This document shows positions 16,160 to 25,070 of a stretch of DNA of 64,000 nt, one piece after another; within the stretch, counting starts at the first letter, position 1; each line of letters opens with the position of its first letter. The notes under the pieces were generated by a model. That model was not told where the DNA came from. It was given only the letters and a program-made list of their open reading frames with translations, and made no database searches. The stretch is from AC-32 sp963766375 (lineage in GTDB: Bacteria; Actinomycetota; Thermoleophilia; Gaiellales; Gaiellaceae), in contig CAVXZG010000015.1 in assembly GCA_963766375.1 (NCBI GenBank), positions 1 to 64,000 of the forward strand, written 5' to 3'. Made by a program: the position numbers and the translations under genes.

Positions 16160-17552
16160 GTGGGCTGGCTGACCGAGCTCGTCGAGGACCGGGGCGCGGA
16201 GGCGCTCGACCTCCATGCGCAGACGATCAACCCGCAGTTCGTGCGGCTGCTGCGGACGATCGGCTTCGACCGGCGCTGGGCCAGAGCCGAGGGCGCGTAC
16301 CTCTGGGATTCCGACGGCAACCGGTATCTGGACATGCTCGGTGGCTTCGGCATGTTCAACGTCGGGCGCAACAACCCGCGCATTCGGGAGGCGCTCGTCG
16401 AGGCGCTCGAGCTGGAGCGGCCGGGGTCGGTGCAGCTCGGCGTGGACGCTCTGCCCGCGCTGCTGGCGGAGGAGCTGCTTCGTCGCGCGCCTGCGAGGCT
16501 CGAGCGCGCGCTCTTCACGAGCTCCGGCGCCGAAGCGGTCGAGGCGGCGCTGAAGCTCGGCCGCGCTGCGACGGGCCGCCCGCGCGTGCTCTCGGCCGAG
16601 CACGGCTTCCACGGGCTCACGCTCGGCGCGCTCTCCGCGAATGCAAGCCCGGAGTTCACCTCGCGCTTCGGCCCGCTGCTGCCGGGCTTCGAGCGCGTGC
16701 CCTGGAACGACCTCGAGTCGCTCGAGCGCGAGCTCGCGCGCGAAGACGTCGCGGTGTTCCTGGTCGAGCCGGTGCAGGGCAAGGGCGTCAACCTCCCGGG
16801 CTCGGGCTACCTCGAGGGCGCGCAGGAGCTCTGCCGGCGCTACGGGACGCTCTTCTGCGTGGACGAGGTGCAGACGGGCTTCGGCCGCACCGGCCGCATG
16901 CTCGCGCTGGAGCACTGGGGCCTCGAGCCGGATCTGGTGACCGTGGCCAAATCGCTCTCGGGCGGCTACGTGCCAGTCGGCGCGCTGTTGATGAGCGCGC
17001 AGGTTCAGGAAGCGGTCTTCGACTCGCTCCCGAACGCGGTCAGCCACGGCTCGACCTTCGCGCCGAACGACCTGGCGATGGTGGCCGGGCTCGCGACGTT
17101 GCGCGAGCTCGACGAGCAGGGCCTCGTGGAGCGCTCAGCCCGGCTGGGCGAGCGGCTGCTCGAGCGAACCCGGCCGCTGGTCGAGGGCTCGGAGGTCGTG
17201 CGCGACGTGCGCGGCCTGGGTCTCATGTGGGCGATCGAGTTCGAGGAGCCTCCGGGCGGTTCGCGCACGTGGAAGCTGCTCGAGCGGATCCAGCCGGGCC
17301 TCTTCTCACAGCTCGTGGTGGTACCGCTCTTCCGCGACCACCGGATTCTGAGCCAGGTCGCGGGCCACGGGATGAACGTGGTCAAGGCGCTGCCGCCGCT
17401 CGTGGTCACGGAGGAGGATCTCGACTCGTTCGCCTCCGCTCTGGAGGACGACGATCAGCCGCGCGGAGCGGATGCCGCGCGCGCTCGTCCGCTTCGCGCT
17501 CGGTGCAGCCCGGGCCGGCGGCAAGCCGCGGCGGCGCTTGACCCGCGCCTAG
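16160..17552 (+). CDS. Class III aminotransferase, frameshift near the C-terminus
   Basis: A PLP enzyme of the acetylornithine/ornithine aminotransferase superfamily (fold type I). Visible: WDSDGNRYLDMLGGFGMFNV near the N-terminus, the TSSGAEAVEAALKLGR phosphate-binding segment, HGFHGLTLGALSA, the FCVDEVQTGFGRTG motif with the PLP-nitrogen Asp, and the Schiff-base Lys in VTVAKSLSGGYVPVG. GTG 16160 lies six nt after GATAAT, a leaderless-type promoter. One extra base near 17443 makes the frame run on; removing it yields the tail RRRLTRA and stop TAG at 17550. Restored length is 463 residues. The substrate is not determinable. Confidence 0.85.
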
Positions 17553-17905
17553 GGCTCGGAGACTTCTGCGTGGCGCTCGGCGATGCACTGCCGCGCCCAG
17601 GCCTCGGAGGCCTCGACCAGGCGGCCGCACATCTGGTCGAGCTCGTGCTCGTCGTCGGGCAGCTGGTCAGGGGCGACCTCGATCCGCACCTGGTTCAGCG
17701 ACGCCTCGCTCTCCTCGCCGATCTCGTGCCGTCGCTCGGCCACGATCGCCACCTCGCCCACCTTGGGCAGGAGAGACTTGGCGAGCTCGTCGATCTCGGC
17801 GGAAGTGGCTCCGCGCCCCGCGAAGACGCCGAAGTTCACACGAACTTCGATTCCCGGCGGCTCGACCTCTCGCACGCAGAACGCAAGCTGCGGCTCGACC
17901 CTCAT
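17549..17905 (-). CDS. Hypothetical protein (118 aa)
   Basis: The frame encodes an acidic, helix-prone protein of 118 residues. It begins MRVEPQLAFCVREVEPPGIE and includes VGEVAIVAERRHEI and LDQMCGRLVEASEAWARQCI. There is no signal peptide or TM segment, and I recognise no family. It is convergent with the aminotransferase gene: both stop codons fall in the same CCTAGG hexamer (17548-17553). Codon bias favours a real gene. It stands just upstream of the ABC-2 transporter permease on the same strand, 32 bp before... in transcription order it follows that gene. Confidence 0.5.
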   Translation of the reverse strand: MRVEPQLAFCVREVEPPGIEVRVNFGVFAGRGATSAEIDELAKSLLPKVGEVAIVAERRHEIGEESEASLNQVRIEVAPDQLPDDEHELDQMCGRLVEASEAWARQCIAERHAEVSEP

Positions 17906-17936
17906 TTCAAAGTCGTACTACCCACCTTTCAGGAAC

Positions 17937-18695
17937 CTAACCTTCGCTCGGCTCCCAGCGGAAGGCCTTCACTGCGACGAGAACCCCGACCAGGCCCCAG
18001 GCGACGATCACCGCCACTTCCGTCGGGTAGGACCAGATCTGGTTCCCGTCCAGCATGATCCCTCGCACCAGCCGGATGAAGTACGTCAGCGGCAACACGT
18101 CTGCGATCGCGCGCAGAAACGCCGGGAACGAGCCGGGCGAGAAGAACGAGCCCGAGATGAAGGCCGCCGGCAGATAGATCGCATTCACGACCGCCGAGGA
18201 CCCCTCGGCACTCTTGATCAGCGCGGTCAGCCCGATACCCAGGCCGCAGAACGAGATCACGCCGAGGAGCAGCGCGAGGGCGAGCGATCCCAGGTGGTCG
18301 GGCACGCCGACGCCGAAGAGGATCCGGCCGAGAGCGATCAGGCAGGCGACTTCGACCGCGAACGCCGCCACATAGGAGCAGAGCACCGCCGCGATGTACG
18401 CCCAGGCCGGCAGCGGCGTCGCGCGCAGGCGCTTGAGAACGCCCGACTCGCGCCTGATCACGAGCACGATCGCGAGCCCCGCGAAGGCGATCGAGATCGC
18501 GCCGTAGCCGATCATCCCGGCCTCGAGGTACTTCGACTGCTTCACGCCGGGGTCGCCCTTGACCGTGTCGTTCCCGTACACCGAGCCGAGCAGCACGAAG
18601 AGGATGAGCGGGAGCAGGAAGGTGAAGAAGGCGAGCTCGCGGCTGCGCGTGTAGAGCAGGAGCTCGATTCGAAGCTCGTGCCGGAAAAGCCTCAC
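17937..18695 (-). CDS. ABC-2 type transporter permease
   Basis: A 252-residue membrane protein with six TM segments: FFTFLLPLILFVLLGS, MIGYGAISIAFAGLAIVLVI, YIAAVLCSYVAAFAVEVACL, LALALLLGVISFCGLGIGL, VNAIYLPAAFISGSFFSPGS and VAVIVAWGLVGVLVAV. It belongs to the ABC2_membrane family, which exports drugs, polysaccharides or lipids. I chose GTG 18695, which overlaps the ATPase stop (GTGA) and starts VRLFRHELRIELLLY. The ATP-binding subunit lies directly upstream, so the two form an exporter. The substrate is unknown. Confidence 0.88.
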   Translation of the reverse strand: MRLFRHELRIELLLYTRSRELAFFTFLLPLILFVLLGSVYGNDTVKGDPGVKQSKYLEAGMIGYGAISIAFAGLAIVLVIRRESGVLKRLRATPLPAWAYIAAVLCSYVAAFAVEVACLIALGRILFGVGVPDHLGSLALALLLGVISFCGLGIGLTALIKSAEGSSAVVNAIYLPAAFISGSFFSPGSFPAFLRAIADVLPLTYFIRLVRGIMLDGNQIWSYPTEVAVIVAWGLVGVLVAVKAFRWEPSEG

Positions 18696-19537
18696 GAAGC
18701 CTCTTCCGTCAGCGAGAGGTAGACGTCTTCCAGGCTCGGCCGGCGCACGACCAGGCCCTCGAGCTCGTGCCCGTCGGCCAGAGCTTTCTCGGTCAGCTCG
18801 TGCAGCAGGCGCGTCGGCTCGTCGGTGTGCAGGACGACCTCGCGGCCGTTCTCGCGGTAGCGAATCTCCGTCTGCTGGGCCGAGCCGGTCAGCTCGGCGG
18901 GCGCGCCGGAGGCGACGATCTCGCCCTGGCGCAGGACTGCGACGCGGTCGGCCAGCTGCTCGGCCTCGTCGAGGTAGTGCGTCGTCAGCAGGATCGTCTT
19001 GCCGAGGCTGCGCAGCCCGCGGATCGTCTCCCACGCGCGCCGCCTCGCGCCGGGGTCGAAGCCCGTGGTCGGCTCGTCGAGGAAGATCAGCTCCGGGTCG
19101 CCGACGAGCGCGAGGCCGAGGTCGAGCCGGCGGCGCTGGCCTCCCGAGAGCAGGCGCACCCGGTTGTCGCGCTTCTCCTGAAGGCCGACCAGCTCGACCA
19201 CCTCGTCCGCGGGCCGCGGCTCACGGTAGTAGCCGGCGAAGAGGTTCAGCATCTCGGTGACGGTCAGCGTCTCGTACATCGCAGACGACTGGAGGACGAC
19301 GCCGATCCGCTCGCGCCAGTCGCCGCCCGCGGCAGCCGGGTCGGTGCCGAGAACCTCTACTTCGCCGGCGTCGCGGCGGCGGTACCCCTCCAGGATCTCG
19401 ACGGTGGTCGTCTTGCCGGCGCCGTTCGGGCCGAGCAGGCCGAAGACCTCGCCCTGCTGGACCTCGAAGCTGATGCCTCGAACCGCCTCGAGCCCGCCGT
19501 AGCTCTTGCGCAGGTCGCGGACGGCGATCGCGGTCAT
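18692..19537 (-). CDS. ABC transporter ATP-binding protein (drug-exporter type)
   Basis: The 281-residue ATPase has Walker A GPNGAGKTT, the Q loop in VVLQSSAMYETLTV, signature LSGGQRRRLDLGLALVG, Walker B LIFLDEPTTGFDP and switch His in LLTTHYLDEAEQ. A C-terminal extension of about 65 residues (after ELTGS) is typical of daunorubicin-resistance (DrrA/CcmA)-type ATPases. It pairs with the permease that follows (GTGA overlap), and its ATG overlaps the stop of the upstream sixA gene (ATGA), so all three share an operon. Confidence 0.92.
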   Translation of the reverse strand: MTAIAVRDLRKSYGGLEAVRGISFEVQQGEVFGLLGPNGAGKTTTVEILEGYRRRDAGEVEVLGTDPAAAGGDWRERIGVVLQSSAMYETLTVTEMLNLFAGYYREPRPADEVVELVGLQEKRDNRVRLLSGGQRRRLDLGLALVGDPELIFLDEPTTGFDPGARRRAWETIRGLRSLGKTILLTTHYLDEAEQLADRVAVLRQGEIVASGAPAELTGSAQQTEIRYRENGREVVLHTDEPTRLLHELTEKALADGHELEGLVVRRPSLEDVYLSLTEEAS

Positions 19538-19932
19538 CGCGGGAGGTCGATCGCGACCATGCCGCCCGGCGGGAATGCAGGCTCCGGCCCGCCGGTGAGC
19601 GCTGCGGCGATCTGGGAGCAGTCGGGCTGGTGGCCGACGACGACCACGGTCTCGCCGCGCTCTTCGGCGGCGGCGCGGACGGCCTCGGCGGTCGCGCCGG
19701 GAGCAAGCCGCTCGTCCGGCTCGGGCTCCAGGCCCGCGGGCCGCGCGAGTTCCTGAGCGGTCTCGCGGGCGCGCAGGAGCGGGCTGGTGAGCACCGCGTC
19801 GGGCCGCACGCCGCCGTCGGCGAGCCGCTTGCCGAGCGCGCGCGCGACCTCGCGACCCTCGGGGGTCAGCGGCCGCAGCTCGTCGGGCTCACCGTCGGCA
19901 GCTTCCGCGTGACGTACGAGGTAGAGCTGCAC
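19534..19932 (-). CDS. sixA: SixA-type phosphohistidine phosphatase
   Basis: A 132-residue histidine phosphatase. It begins at GTG 19932 with QLYLVRHAEAADG, where the RH pair is the catalytic phosphohistidine motif. TSPLLRARETAQ and the second catalytic His in VVVVGHQPDCSQ follow. The short, single-domain length fits SixA, which removes phosphate from histidine phosphotransfer proteins; other small-molecule phosphatases in the family cannot be excluded. It lies 10 bp after the citrate synthase stop and overlaps the ABC ATPase start. Confidence 0.8.
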   Translation of the reverse strand: MQLYLVRHAEAADGEPDELRPLTPEGREVARALGKRLADGGVRPDAVLTSPLLRARETAQELARPAGLEPEPDERLAPGATAEAVRAAAEERGETVVVVGHQPDCSQIAAALTGGPEPAFPPGGMVAIDLPR

Positions 19933-19942
19933 CGGCGGGAGC

Positions 19943-21012
19943 CTACGCGGGGAAGGCGCGGCGCGGCTTGCCGACGTACTCGGCGGACGGGCGGATGATC
20001 TTGTTGTCGGCCTGCTGCTCGAGCACGTGGGCCGACCAGCCGGCGACCCGGCTGGCTGCGAAGAGCGGGGTGAACAGGTCGGTCGGGATCGCCGAGGTAG
20101 CGGTACACCGAGCCCGGAGTAGAGGTCGACGTTCGGGTAGAGGCCCTTCTCCTCGACGACGGTTCGCTCGGTCGCCTCGGTGATCGCGTACCAGTTCGGC
20201 TCGCCGGCGTCCTCGGAGAGCTCCCGCGAGAGCTTCTTCAGGATGACCGCGCGCGGGTCGTAGGCGCGGTAGAGCGGGTGGCCGAAGCCGAACAGCTTCT
20301 CCTTGCGCTCGAGGGCGGCGCGCACCTCGTCCGGCGCGCGGTCGGCCGAGCCGATCCGCTCGAAGAGCGCCATCGCGGCCTCGTTGGCCCCGCCGTGCAG
20401 CGGGCCGCTGAGCGCGCCGATCGCTGCGACCACGGCGGCGGTCAGGTCGGCGCCGGTGCCCGCGACCACGCGCGCCGTGAAGGTCGAGGCGTTCATCTCG
20501 TGCTCGGCGTGCAGGATCATCGCGACGTCGAAGGCGCGCGCGTCGCGCTCGCTCGGGCGCTCGCCGTGCAGCATCGAGAGGAAGTTCTCGGAGTAGGCCA
20601 GTGACGGGTCGGGCGCCACCGGCTCGAGGCCCTCCCGCCGCCGGTAGTAGCGCGCGACCATCGTCGGCAGCTGGGCGATCAGCTGGGTGGGCGTTGCCGA
20701 GGAGAGCGTCGAGACGGCGGTGCGGAGCACCTCCATCGGCGCGGCGGTGGCGGCCTGGCGGTCGATCGCGTCCGCGGTCTCGGCGGTCAGCTCGCGCTGC
20801 TGCGCGAGCTGACCGCGAAAGGCATCCAGGGCGTCTGGCGTCGGCGCGTCGCCCTCGAGCAGGAGCAGCGCGGTCTCCTCGTACGTCGAGCGCTCGGCGA
20901 GGTCGCCGATGTCGTACCCGCGGTACATGAGCACGCCCTCGTCGGGATCGATCGACGAGATCGCCGACTCGGCGACGACTACTCCTGAGAGCTGTACTGA
21001 CTTCTTCGGCAC
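19943..21012 (-). CDS. Citrate synthase (citrate/2-methylcitrate family), two frameshifts
   Basis: This enzyme condenses oxaloacetate with acetyl-CoA (or propionyl-CoA). Visible: the N-terminal LMYRGYDIGDLAERSTYEE motif, MILHAEHEMNASTF, the substrate-binding His in GPLHGGANEAA, the catalytic His in FGFGHPLYRAYDPR, and, after two extra bases near 20110 and 20090, PTDLFTPLFAASRVAGWSAH and a tail ending KPRRAFPA. Removing both bases gives 355 residues, right for the short bacterial type II-like forms. It starts at GTG 21012, seven nt after TAGCCT. It is divergent from phzF with interlocking -10 boxes. Preference for acetyl- or propionyl-CoA cannot be told. Confidence 0.88.
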
Positions 21013-21035
21013 GCCCGCAAGGCTATCTTCGGCGT
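21013..21035. promoter_or_regulatory. Bidirectional leaderless promoter between citrate synthase and phzF
   Basis: Only 23 bp separate the two GTG starts. Rightward: TATCTT (21024-21029), six nt, GTG 21036. Leftward: TAGCCT (complement of 21020-21025), seven nt, GTG 21012. The two -10 boxes share the TA step at 21024-21025. Both transcripts would begin at or next to the start codon. Confidence 0.6.
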
Positions 21036-21884
21036 GTGCGCACGTTCCGCTACGTGGTTGCAGACGTCTTCACCGACAAGCCCCTGGCCGGGAACCAGCT
21101 CGCCGTCTTCACGGATGCGCGTGGGCTCGGCGACGACGAGATGCAGTCGCTCGCGCGCGAGATGAACTTCAGCGAGAGCGTCTTCGTGCTCCCACCGGAG
21201 AACGACGGTCACGTGCGGATCCGGATCTTCACCCCTACCAACGAGATGCTGTTTGCCGGGCACCCGACGCTGGGGTCGGCTTTCGTGCTCGGGGGGCCGC
21301 TTCAGGTCGAAGAGATCCGGCTCGAGACCGGCGCCGGGACCGTGCCCGTGGCGCTCGAGCGCGAGGGCGACCGGATCGTCTTCGGCCGCATGCGGCAGCC
21401 GATCCCGACCTGGAAGCCCTATGACGACGAGGCGCGCTTGCTGGCGGCACTCCGGGTCGAGCGCTCGGAGCTGCCGGTCGAGCACTACGACAACGGCATG
21501 CAGCACGTGTACGTGGCTCTCGGCTCCGAGGAGGAGGTGGCGGCGCTGAAGCCGGACCTCTCCGCGCTCGTGGAGGTTCCCGCGCTGCTCGGCATCAACT
21601 GCTTCGCCGGCTCGGGCACGCGCTGGAAGACCCGCATGTTCGCCCCGGGCGGAGGTGTGGCCGAGGATCCAGCGACTGGCTCAGCGGCCGGCCCGCTCGC
21701 GGTGCACCTCGCACGCCACGGTCGGATCGGCTTCGGCGAGGAGATCGAGGTCTCGCAGGGCACGGAGATCGGCCGGCCCTCGACGCTCTACGCGCGCGCC
21801 GACGGCTCGGCGGAGAAGCTCGACGTGGTCGAGGTCGGCGGCAGCGCCGTGATCGTCGCGCGCGGCGAGTTCAGGCTTCCCTGA
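21036..21884 (+). CDS. PhzF family isomerase/epimerase
   Basis: A 282-residue protein with the PhzF (diaminopimelate-epimerase-like) fold. It shows DVFTDKPLAGNQLAVF, the catalytic Glu in NFSESVFV, the FAGHPTLGSAFVL motif, and in the second half-domain PGGGVAEDPATGSAAGPLA with the AHPAHP-like GSA turn. PhzF itself isomerises dihydro-hydroxyanthranilate in phenazine synthesis. Most family members outside phenazine clusters have unknown roles, and no other phz genes are here, so phenazine production should not be inferred. GTG start, leaderless-type promoter. Confidence 0.85.
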   Translation: MRTFRYVVADVFTDKPLAGNQLAVFTDARGLGDDEMQSLAREMNFSESVFVLPPENDGHVRIRIFTPTNEMLFAGHPTLGSAFVLGGPLQVEEIRLETGAGTVPVALEREGDRIVFGRMRQPIPTWKPYDDEARLLAALRVERSELPVEHYDNGMQHVYVALGSEEEVAALKPDLSALVEVPALLGINCFAGSGTRWKTRMFAPGGGVAEDPATGSAAGPLAVHLARHGRIGFGEEIEVSQGTEIGRPSTLYARADGSAEKLDVVEVGGSAVIVARGEFRLP

Positions 21885-22264
21885 GCTCCAGCGCCTCGAT
21901 CTCCGGCAGCTCGATCACGAGCGCGCGCCAGAAGAGGCCGCCGTCGGTCGAGAGGTAGAGGCGGTTGCGGGCGGCGTAGAGGACGACATCGGGGTTGTCC
22001 TCGCCAAGTCGCGACGGCACGGCCCGCCGGGAGGCCTCCGCCCGACTCGCGCCACGTGCGGCCCGCGTCGTTCGAGACCACGAGCGGAGGGCGGCGATCG
22101 ACCACGGCGACGACCGTGGAGCCCGTCGCGGCCGCGGAGACGAGCAGCGGCAACGTCAGCTCGACCCGAGGCGGTTCCACCGCGGCGTCCACGAGGCCGA
22201 GCACCACTTCCTCTTCGAGGTCTACTTCGAAGACGCCGTCCACCGTACGGACGAGGGCCCTCAC
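21871..22264 (-). CDS. BNR-repeat (beta-propeller fragment-like) protein, one frameshift
   Basis: After removal of one base near 22030 this gives 130 residues. Two Asp-box (BNR) motifs are visible: VVSNDAGRTWRES and LSTDGGLFWRAL, each with the S-x-D-x-G-x-x-W pattern found in sialidase and photosystem-assembly-like propellers. Only two repeats cannot make a full propeller, so the function is unknown. GTG 22264 overlaps the PfkB-kinase stop (GTGA), so it is translationally coupled to it. Its end overlaps the phzF 3' end by 14 bp. Confidence 0.6.
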
Positions 22265-23061
22265 TTCACCCGCCTGCCGAGCAGCCCGGCCACGAGTGCG
22301 GTCGCGCGGCGGGCGGCAGCTGTTGGCGCGTGGCCCGTCGAGCGCGAGACGAGGTAGGCCGCCGCGAAGGCGTCGCCCGCGCCGGTCGGGTCGGTCTCGC
22401 CGTCCACTGCCCGCGCAGGTACCTGTGTCAGCTTCCCGTCGGCGAGGACGAGCGAGCCCCGGGAGCCCTGCGTGAGGACGACCTCGGGAACCCCGAGTGA
22501 ACGCAGCGCGTCCTCGTCCGGCTCTCCGACGAGCGCCTCGGCCTCCTCCTCGGCGAGCTTGAGGATCGAGACGTTGCGAAGCACCTCCGGGTCGTAGTCG
22601 CCGTCCAGCTCCAGCGGCCCGGTTCGTGCCGGCCGCACGAGCCCCTGGCCGTCGAACGAGACGCGGCGATCGCGCGCCAGCGCAGCCAGCGTCTCGGCGG
22701 GGAAGTCCGACCGGGCCAGCGCGCCGACGTGCACCCAGTCCGTGCGCTCGAGCCCGTGCAGGTCGGCGGTCGTCCAGGGGTCGCCGAGCGCGTCGACGGT
22801 CATCACGCGCCGGTCGCCTTCGTAGTGGAACGAGAACGCGGCGGTCGAGGAGCCGCCGCGCCAGAGCACCGGCAGTCCGAGTCGCACGAGCGGGATCAGC
22901 AGCGAATCGCGGTCGCCGTCGGCGCATTTCGCCCCGAGGAGCGCGGGCCGGCCGAGCACTCGCAGCGCGCGGGCCGCATGGAAGGGCGCACCGCCGGCAC
23001 GCGGCGGCCCCTCGTCAACGAGGTCGCGTGAGAGGTTCCCGACGACTGCGACCGGCCGCAC
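22261..23061 (-). CDS. PfkB family carbohydrate/nucleoside kinase
   Basis: A 266-residue sugar-kinase-fold protein that phosphorylates a sugar or nucleoside with ATP. Visible: VVGNLSRDLVDEGPPRAGGA in place of the usual substrate-binding GG motif, GAPFHAARALRVLG, and near the C-terminus the anion-hole and catalytic-base motif DPTGAGDAFAAAYL with the catalytic Asp. It is shorter than ribokinase (about 300 residues). GTG 23061 lies 47 bp inside the end of the upstream NCS1 permease gene, so the permease may import the kinase's substrate. A nucleoside or hydroxymethylpyrimidine-like substrate would fit both families but is inference. Confidence 0.82.
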   Translation of the reverse strand: MRPVAVVGNLSRDLVDEGPPRAGGAPFHAARALRVLGRPALLGAKCADGDRDSLLIPLVRLGLPVLWRGGSSTAAFSFHYEGDRRVMTVDALGDPWTTADLHGLERTDWVHVGALARSDFPAETLAALARDRRVSFDGQGLVRPARTGPLELDGDYDPEVLRNVSILKLAEEEAEALVGEPDEDALRSLGVPEVVLTQGSRGSLVLADGKLTQVPARAVDGETDPTGAGDAFAAAYLVSRSTGHAPTAAARRATALVAGLLGRRVK

Positions 23062-24376
23062 GACGCGAATCTATCCAGGCGGCGAGCAGCGTCAGGCAGA
23101 AGGCGGCGGCAAAGCTCGGCAACGAGGCCGTCAGGCGTGCATGCCCCGGGCTCAGGTGCTCGACGAGGTCGGTCCACCAGCTCGGGCCCTGCGGAGAGAG
23201 CCACTGGTAGAGCGCGAAGCCGGCGACCCAGGCCACCAGCCGCTCGAGGCGCACGGCCGGACCCTCGAAGATGTCCTGCTCCGAGTAGTGCGCGCCGCGT
23301 GTCAGCCAGTCGGCCAGCAGCACCGCGAACAGCGGCACGAAGACGGAGCCGAGCAGGTACAGGAAGGTCAGGTAGTTGCCGAGATCGATCGCGATCGCGC
23401 CGGCGGTGGCGGTCACGGCGACGAGCACGATCAGCAGTCGCTGTGAGGCCCACGGCAGGATGTTCTGGATCGAGACAGCGGTCGAGTAGATGTCGGCGAA
23501 GGCCTCGTCGCTCTCGTCCACGGTCAGCATCAGCAGCGCGATCACCGCAAGGACGCTGCCGGTCGCCACCACGTTGGGGATCTGCGTCGGCTCGCTCAGG
23601 TTGCGCGAGAGCACGAGCAGCGTGCCCAGGCCGAAGCACCAGAGCGTGGGGAGCAGGTAACCGACCCCGGTGCCCAGGAACGCGCTGCGCCGGTCGCGCG
23701 CGAAGCGCGTGTAGTCGGCGGCGAGCGGCGTCCAGGAGATGATGCTCGCCAGCACGAGGTCGATTCCCTGGCCGAGCGAGACGCCGCCCTCGCCGCCCTG
23801 TCGCCAGAGCTGGTGGAGATCCGCCTTGTCGAGTGCCCACCAGGTCAGGTAGACGATCGACGCCGCGACCGCCCAGACGGCGAACTTGCGCAGGTAGCGG
23901 CGGATGAACCCGATCGGCCCGAGCAGCCCGAGCCCGAGCGAGATCGCCCCGAAGACGAGGGCCCACACCCAGCGCTCGTCGAAGCCGAAGACCCGGTCGG
24001 AGAGGGCTGCGGCCGCGCTGGAGATGATGATCAACTCGAAGGTCGACCAGCCGAGATTCTGCGCGACGTTGAGCACCGTCGGCGCGTAGGAGCCGCGGCG
24101 GCCCAGCGGCGCGCGCAGCAGCACCATCCCGGGCACGCGCGCGTCGGCGCCGATCGCCCCGGCGAGGCCGAGCAGGGCGTTGCCGGCGATCGCGCCGACC
24201 ACGATCGCCACGAGCGCCTGCTTGAGCGAGAGCATCGGCACGAGCCCCGCGGCGGCGACGATCACGAGCAGGCTGACGGAGAGGTTGCCCCAGAGCAGGG
24301 TCAGGTCGAGGAGGCCGAGCACGCGCAACCGCTCGGGCACGGGCGTGATCCCCCAGGAAGGCGTACGCTCGTCCAC
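23015..24376 (-). CDS. NCS1 family purine/pyrimidine-type permease
   Basis: A 453-residue, 12-TM transporter of the nucleobase:cation symporter-1 family. It opens with TPSWGITPVPERLRVLGLLD, which resembles cytosine permease and CytX. It also has WGNLSVSLLVIVAAAGLVPM, the internal-helix region VPGMVLLRAPLGRRGSYAPT, and ISWTPLAADYTRFARDRRSA, a conserved NCS1 TM6-loop segment. It starts at GTG 24376, nine nt after TAGCCT. The PfkB kinase overlaps its end, suggesting import and phosphorylation of a nucleobase-like or nucleoside compound. The substrate is not fixed by sequence. Confidence 0.85.
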   Translation of the reverse strand: MDERTPSWGITPVPERLRVLGLLDLTLLWGNLSVSLLVIVAAAGLVPMLSLKQALVAIVVGAIAGNALLGLAGAIGADARVPGMVLLRAPLGRRGSYAPTVLNVAQNLGWSTFELIIISSAAAALSDRVFGFDERWVWALVFGAISLGLGLLGPIGFIRRYLRKFAVWAVAASIVYLTWWALDKADLHQLWRQGGEGGVSLGQGIDLVLASIISWTPLAADYTRFARDRRSAFLGTGVGYLLPTLWCFGLGTLLVLSRNLSEPTQIPNVVATGSVLAVIALLMLTVDESDEAFADIYSTAVSIQNILPWASQRLLIVLVAVTATAGAIAIDLGNYLTFLYLLGSVFVPLFAVLLADWLTRGAHYSEQDIFEGPAVRLERLVAWVAGFALYQWLSPQGPSWWTDLVEHLSPGHARLTASLPSFAAAFCLTLLAAWIDSRRAAGRSRREPLTRPR

Positions 24377-24409
24377 CGGCGGGCCAGGCTAAGGGACGGC
24401 ACCCCGCGC

Positions 24410-25048
24410 CTAGGACTGCTTCACGGGTGCGGAGAAAGCGGCCGCCGCGCCGAGCCCGACGAACACCGAGCCCGAGACGTAGCGCTGGACCTGCGGGAAG
24501 CGCCTGCTGCGGCGCAGCCGCTCGCCGAGCGTCCCGGCGACCAGCGCCCAGACGCCGTCGCTGAGGAAGCCGAGGGCGGCGAAGAGGAGGCCGAGCAGGA
24601 GGATCTGCGCCCACGCGGCCCCGCGCGTCGAATCGACGAACTGCGGCAGGAACGCCAGAAAGAAGAGCGCGGTCTTCGGGTTGAGCACGTTGACGACGAT
24701 CCCCTGGCGGTAGAGGCGGCTCAGGCTGCGCGACCCCGCCACCCGTCCCTCGTCGGGCCGCTCGAGCCCGGCCAGCCGCCGGATGCCGACCACGATCAGA
24801 TAGGCCGCGCCGAGGTACTTGACCACGTCGAAGGCGAGCGCGGAGGAGGCGAGCAGCGCCGAGAGGCCGATCGTGGCCGCCGCGATGTGCACCAGCGTCC
24901 CGGTCGTGATCCCGGCGACCGACGCCATTCCGGCGCGGCGCCCGTGCGAGACGCTCTGCGTGACGATGTAGAGCACCGAGGGCCCAGGCACGACCAGCAG
25001 CAGGAGCGCGGCCCCGACGAAGAGCGCGAGGCGGGACGGATCGGGCAT
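24410..25048 (-). CDS. LysE/RhtB family amino-acid exporter
   Basis: A 212-residue, six-TM exporter of the LysE superfamily. The family signature near the N-terminus is present (LLLVVPGPSVLYIVTQSVSH, GRRAGMASVAGITTGTLVH). The RQGIVVNVLNPKTALFFLAF segment is typical of RhtB proteins. It exports amino acids or their analogues. ATG 25048 is preceded by TATCGT with six nt between, a leaderless-type promoter that interlocks with the promoter of the divergent peptidase E gene. Confidence 0.88.
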   Translation of the reverse strand: MPDPSRLALFVGAALLLLVVPGPSVLYIVTQSVSHGRRAGMASVAGITTGTLVHIAAATIGLSALLASSALAFDVVKYLGAAYLIVVGIRRLAGLERPDEGRVAGSRSLSRLYRQGIVVNVLNPKTALFFLAFLPQFVDSTRGAAWAQILLLGLLFAALGFLSDGVWALVAGTLGERLRRSRRFPQVQRYVSGSVFVGLGAAAAFSAPVKQS

Positions 25049-25070
25049 GCCGCGACGATACCGTGTGCCC
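25049..25070. promoter_or_regulatory. Bidirectional leaderless promoter between lysE-like and peptidase E genes
   Basis: Twenty-two bp separate the two start codons. Rightward: TACCGT (25059-25064), six nt, GTG 25071. Leftward: TATCGT (complement of 25055-25060), six nt, ATG 25048. The boxes share the TA at 25059-25060, the same geometry as at 21013-21035. Confidence 0.6.

Noticed and set aside
21036..21884. A phenazine biosynthesis locus
   Set aside because: Only a PhzF-family protein is present; no phzA-E or phzG genes are nearby, and most PhzF homologues have other or unknown roles.
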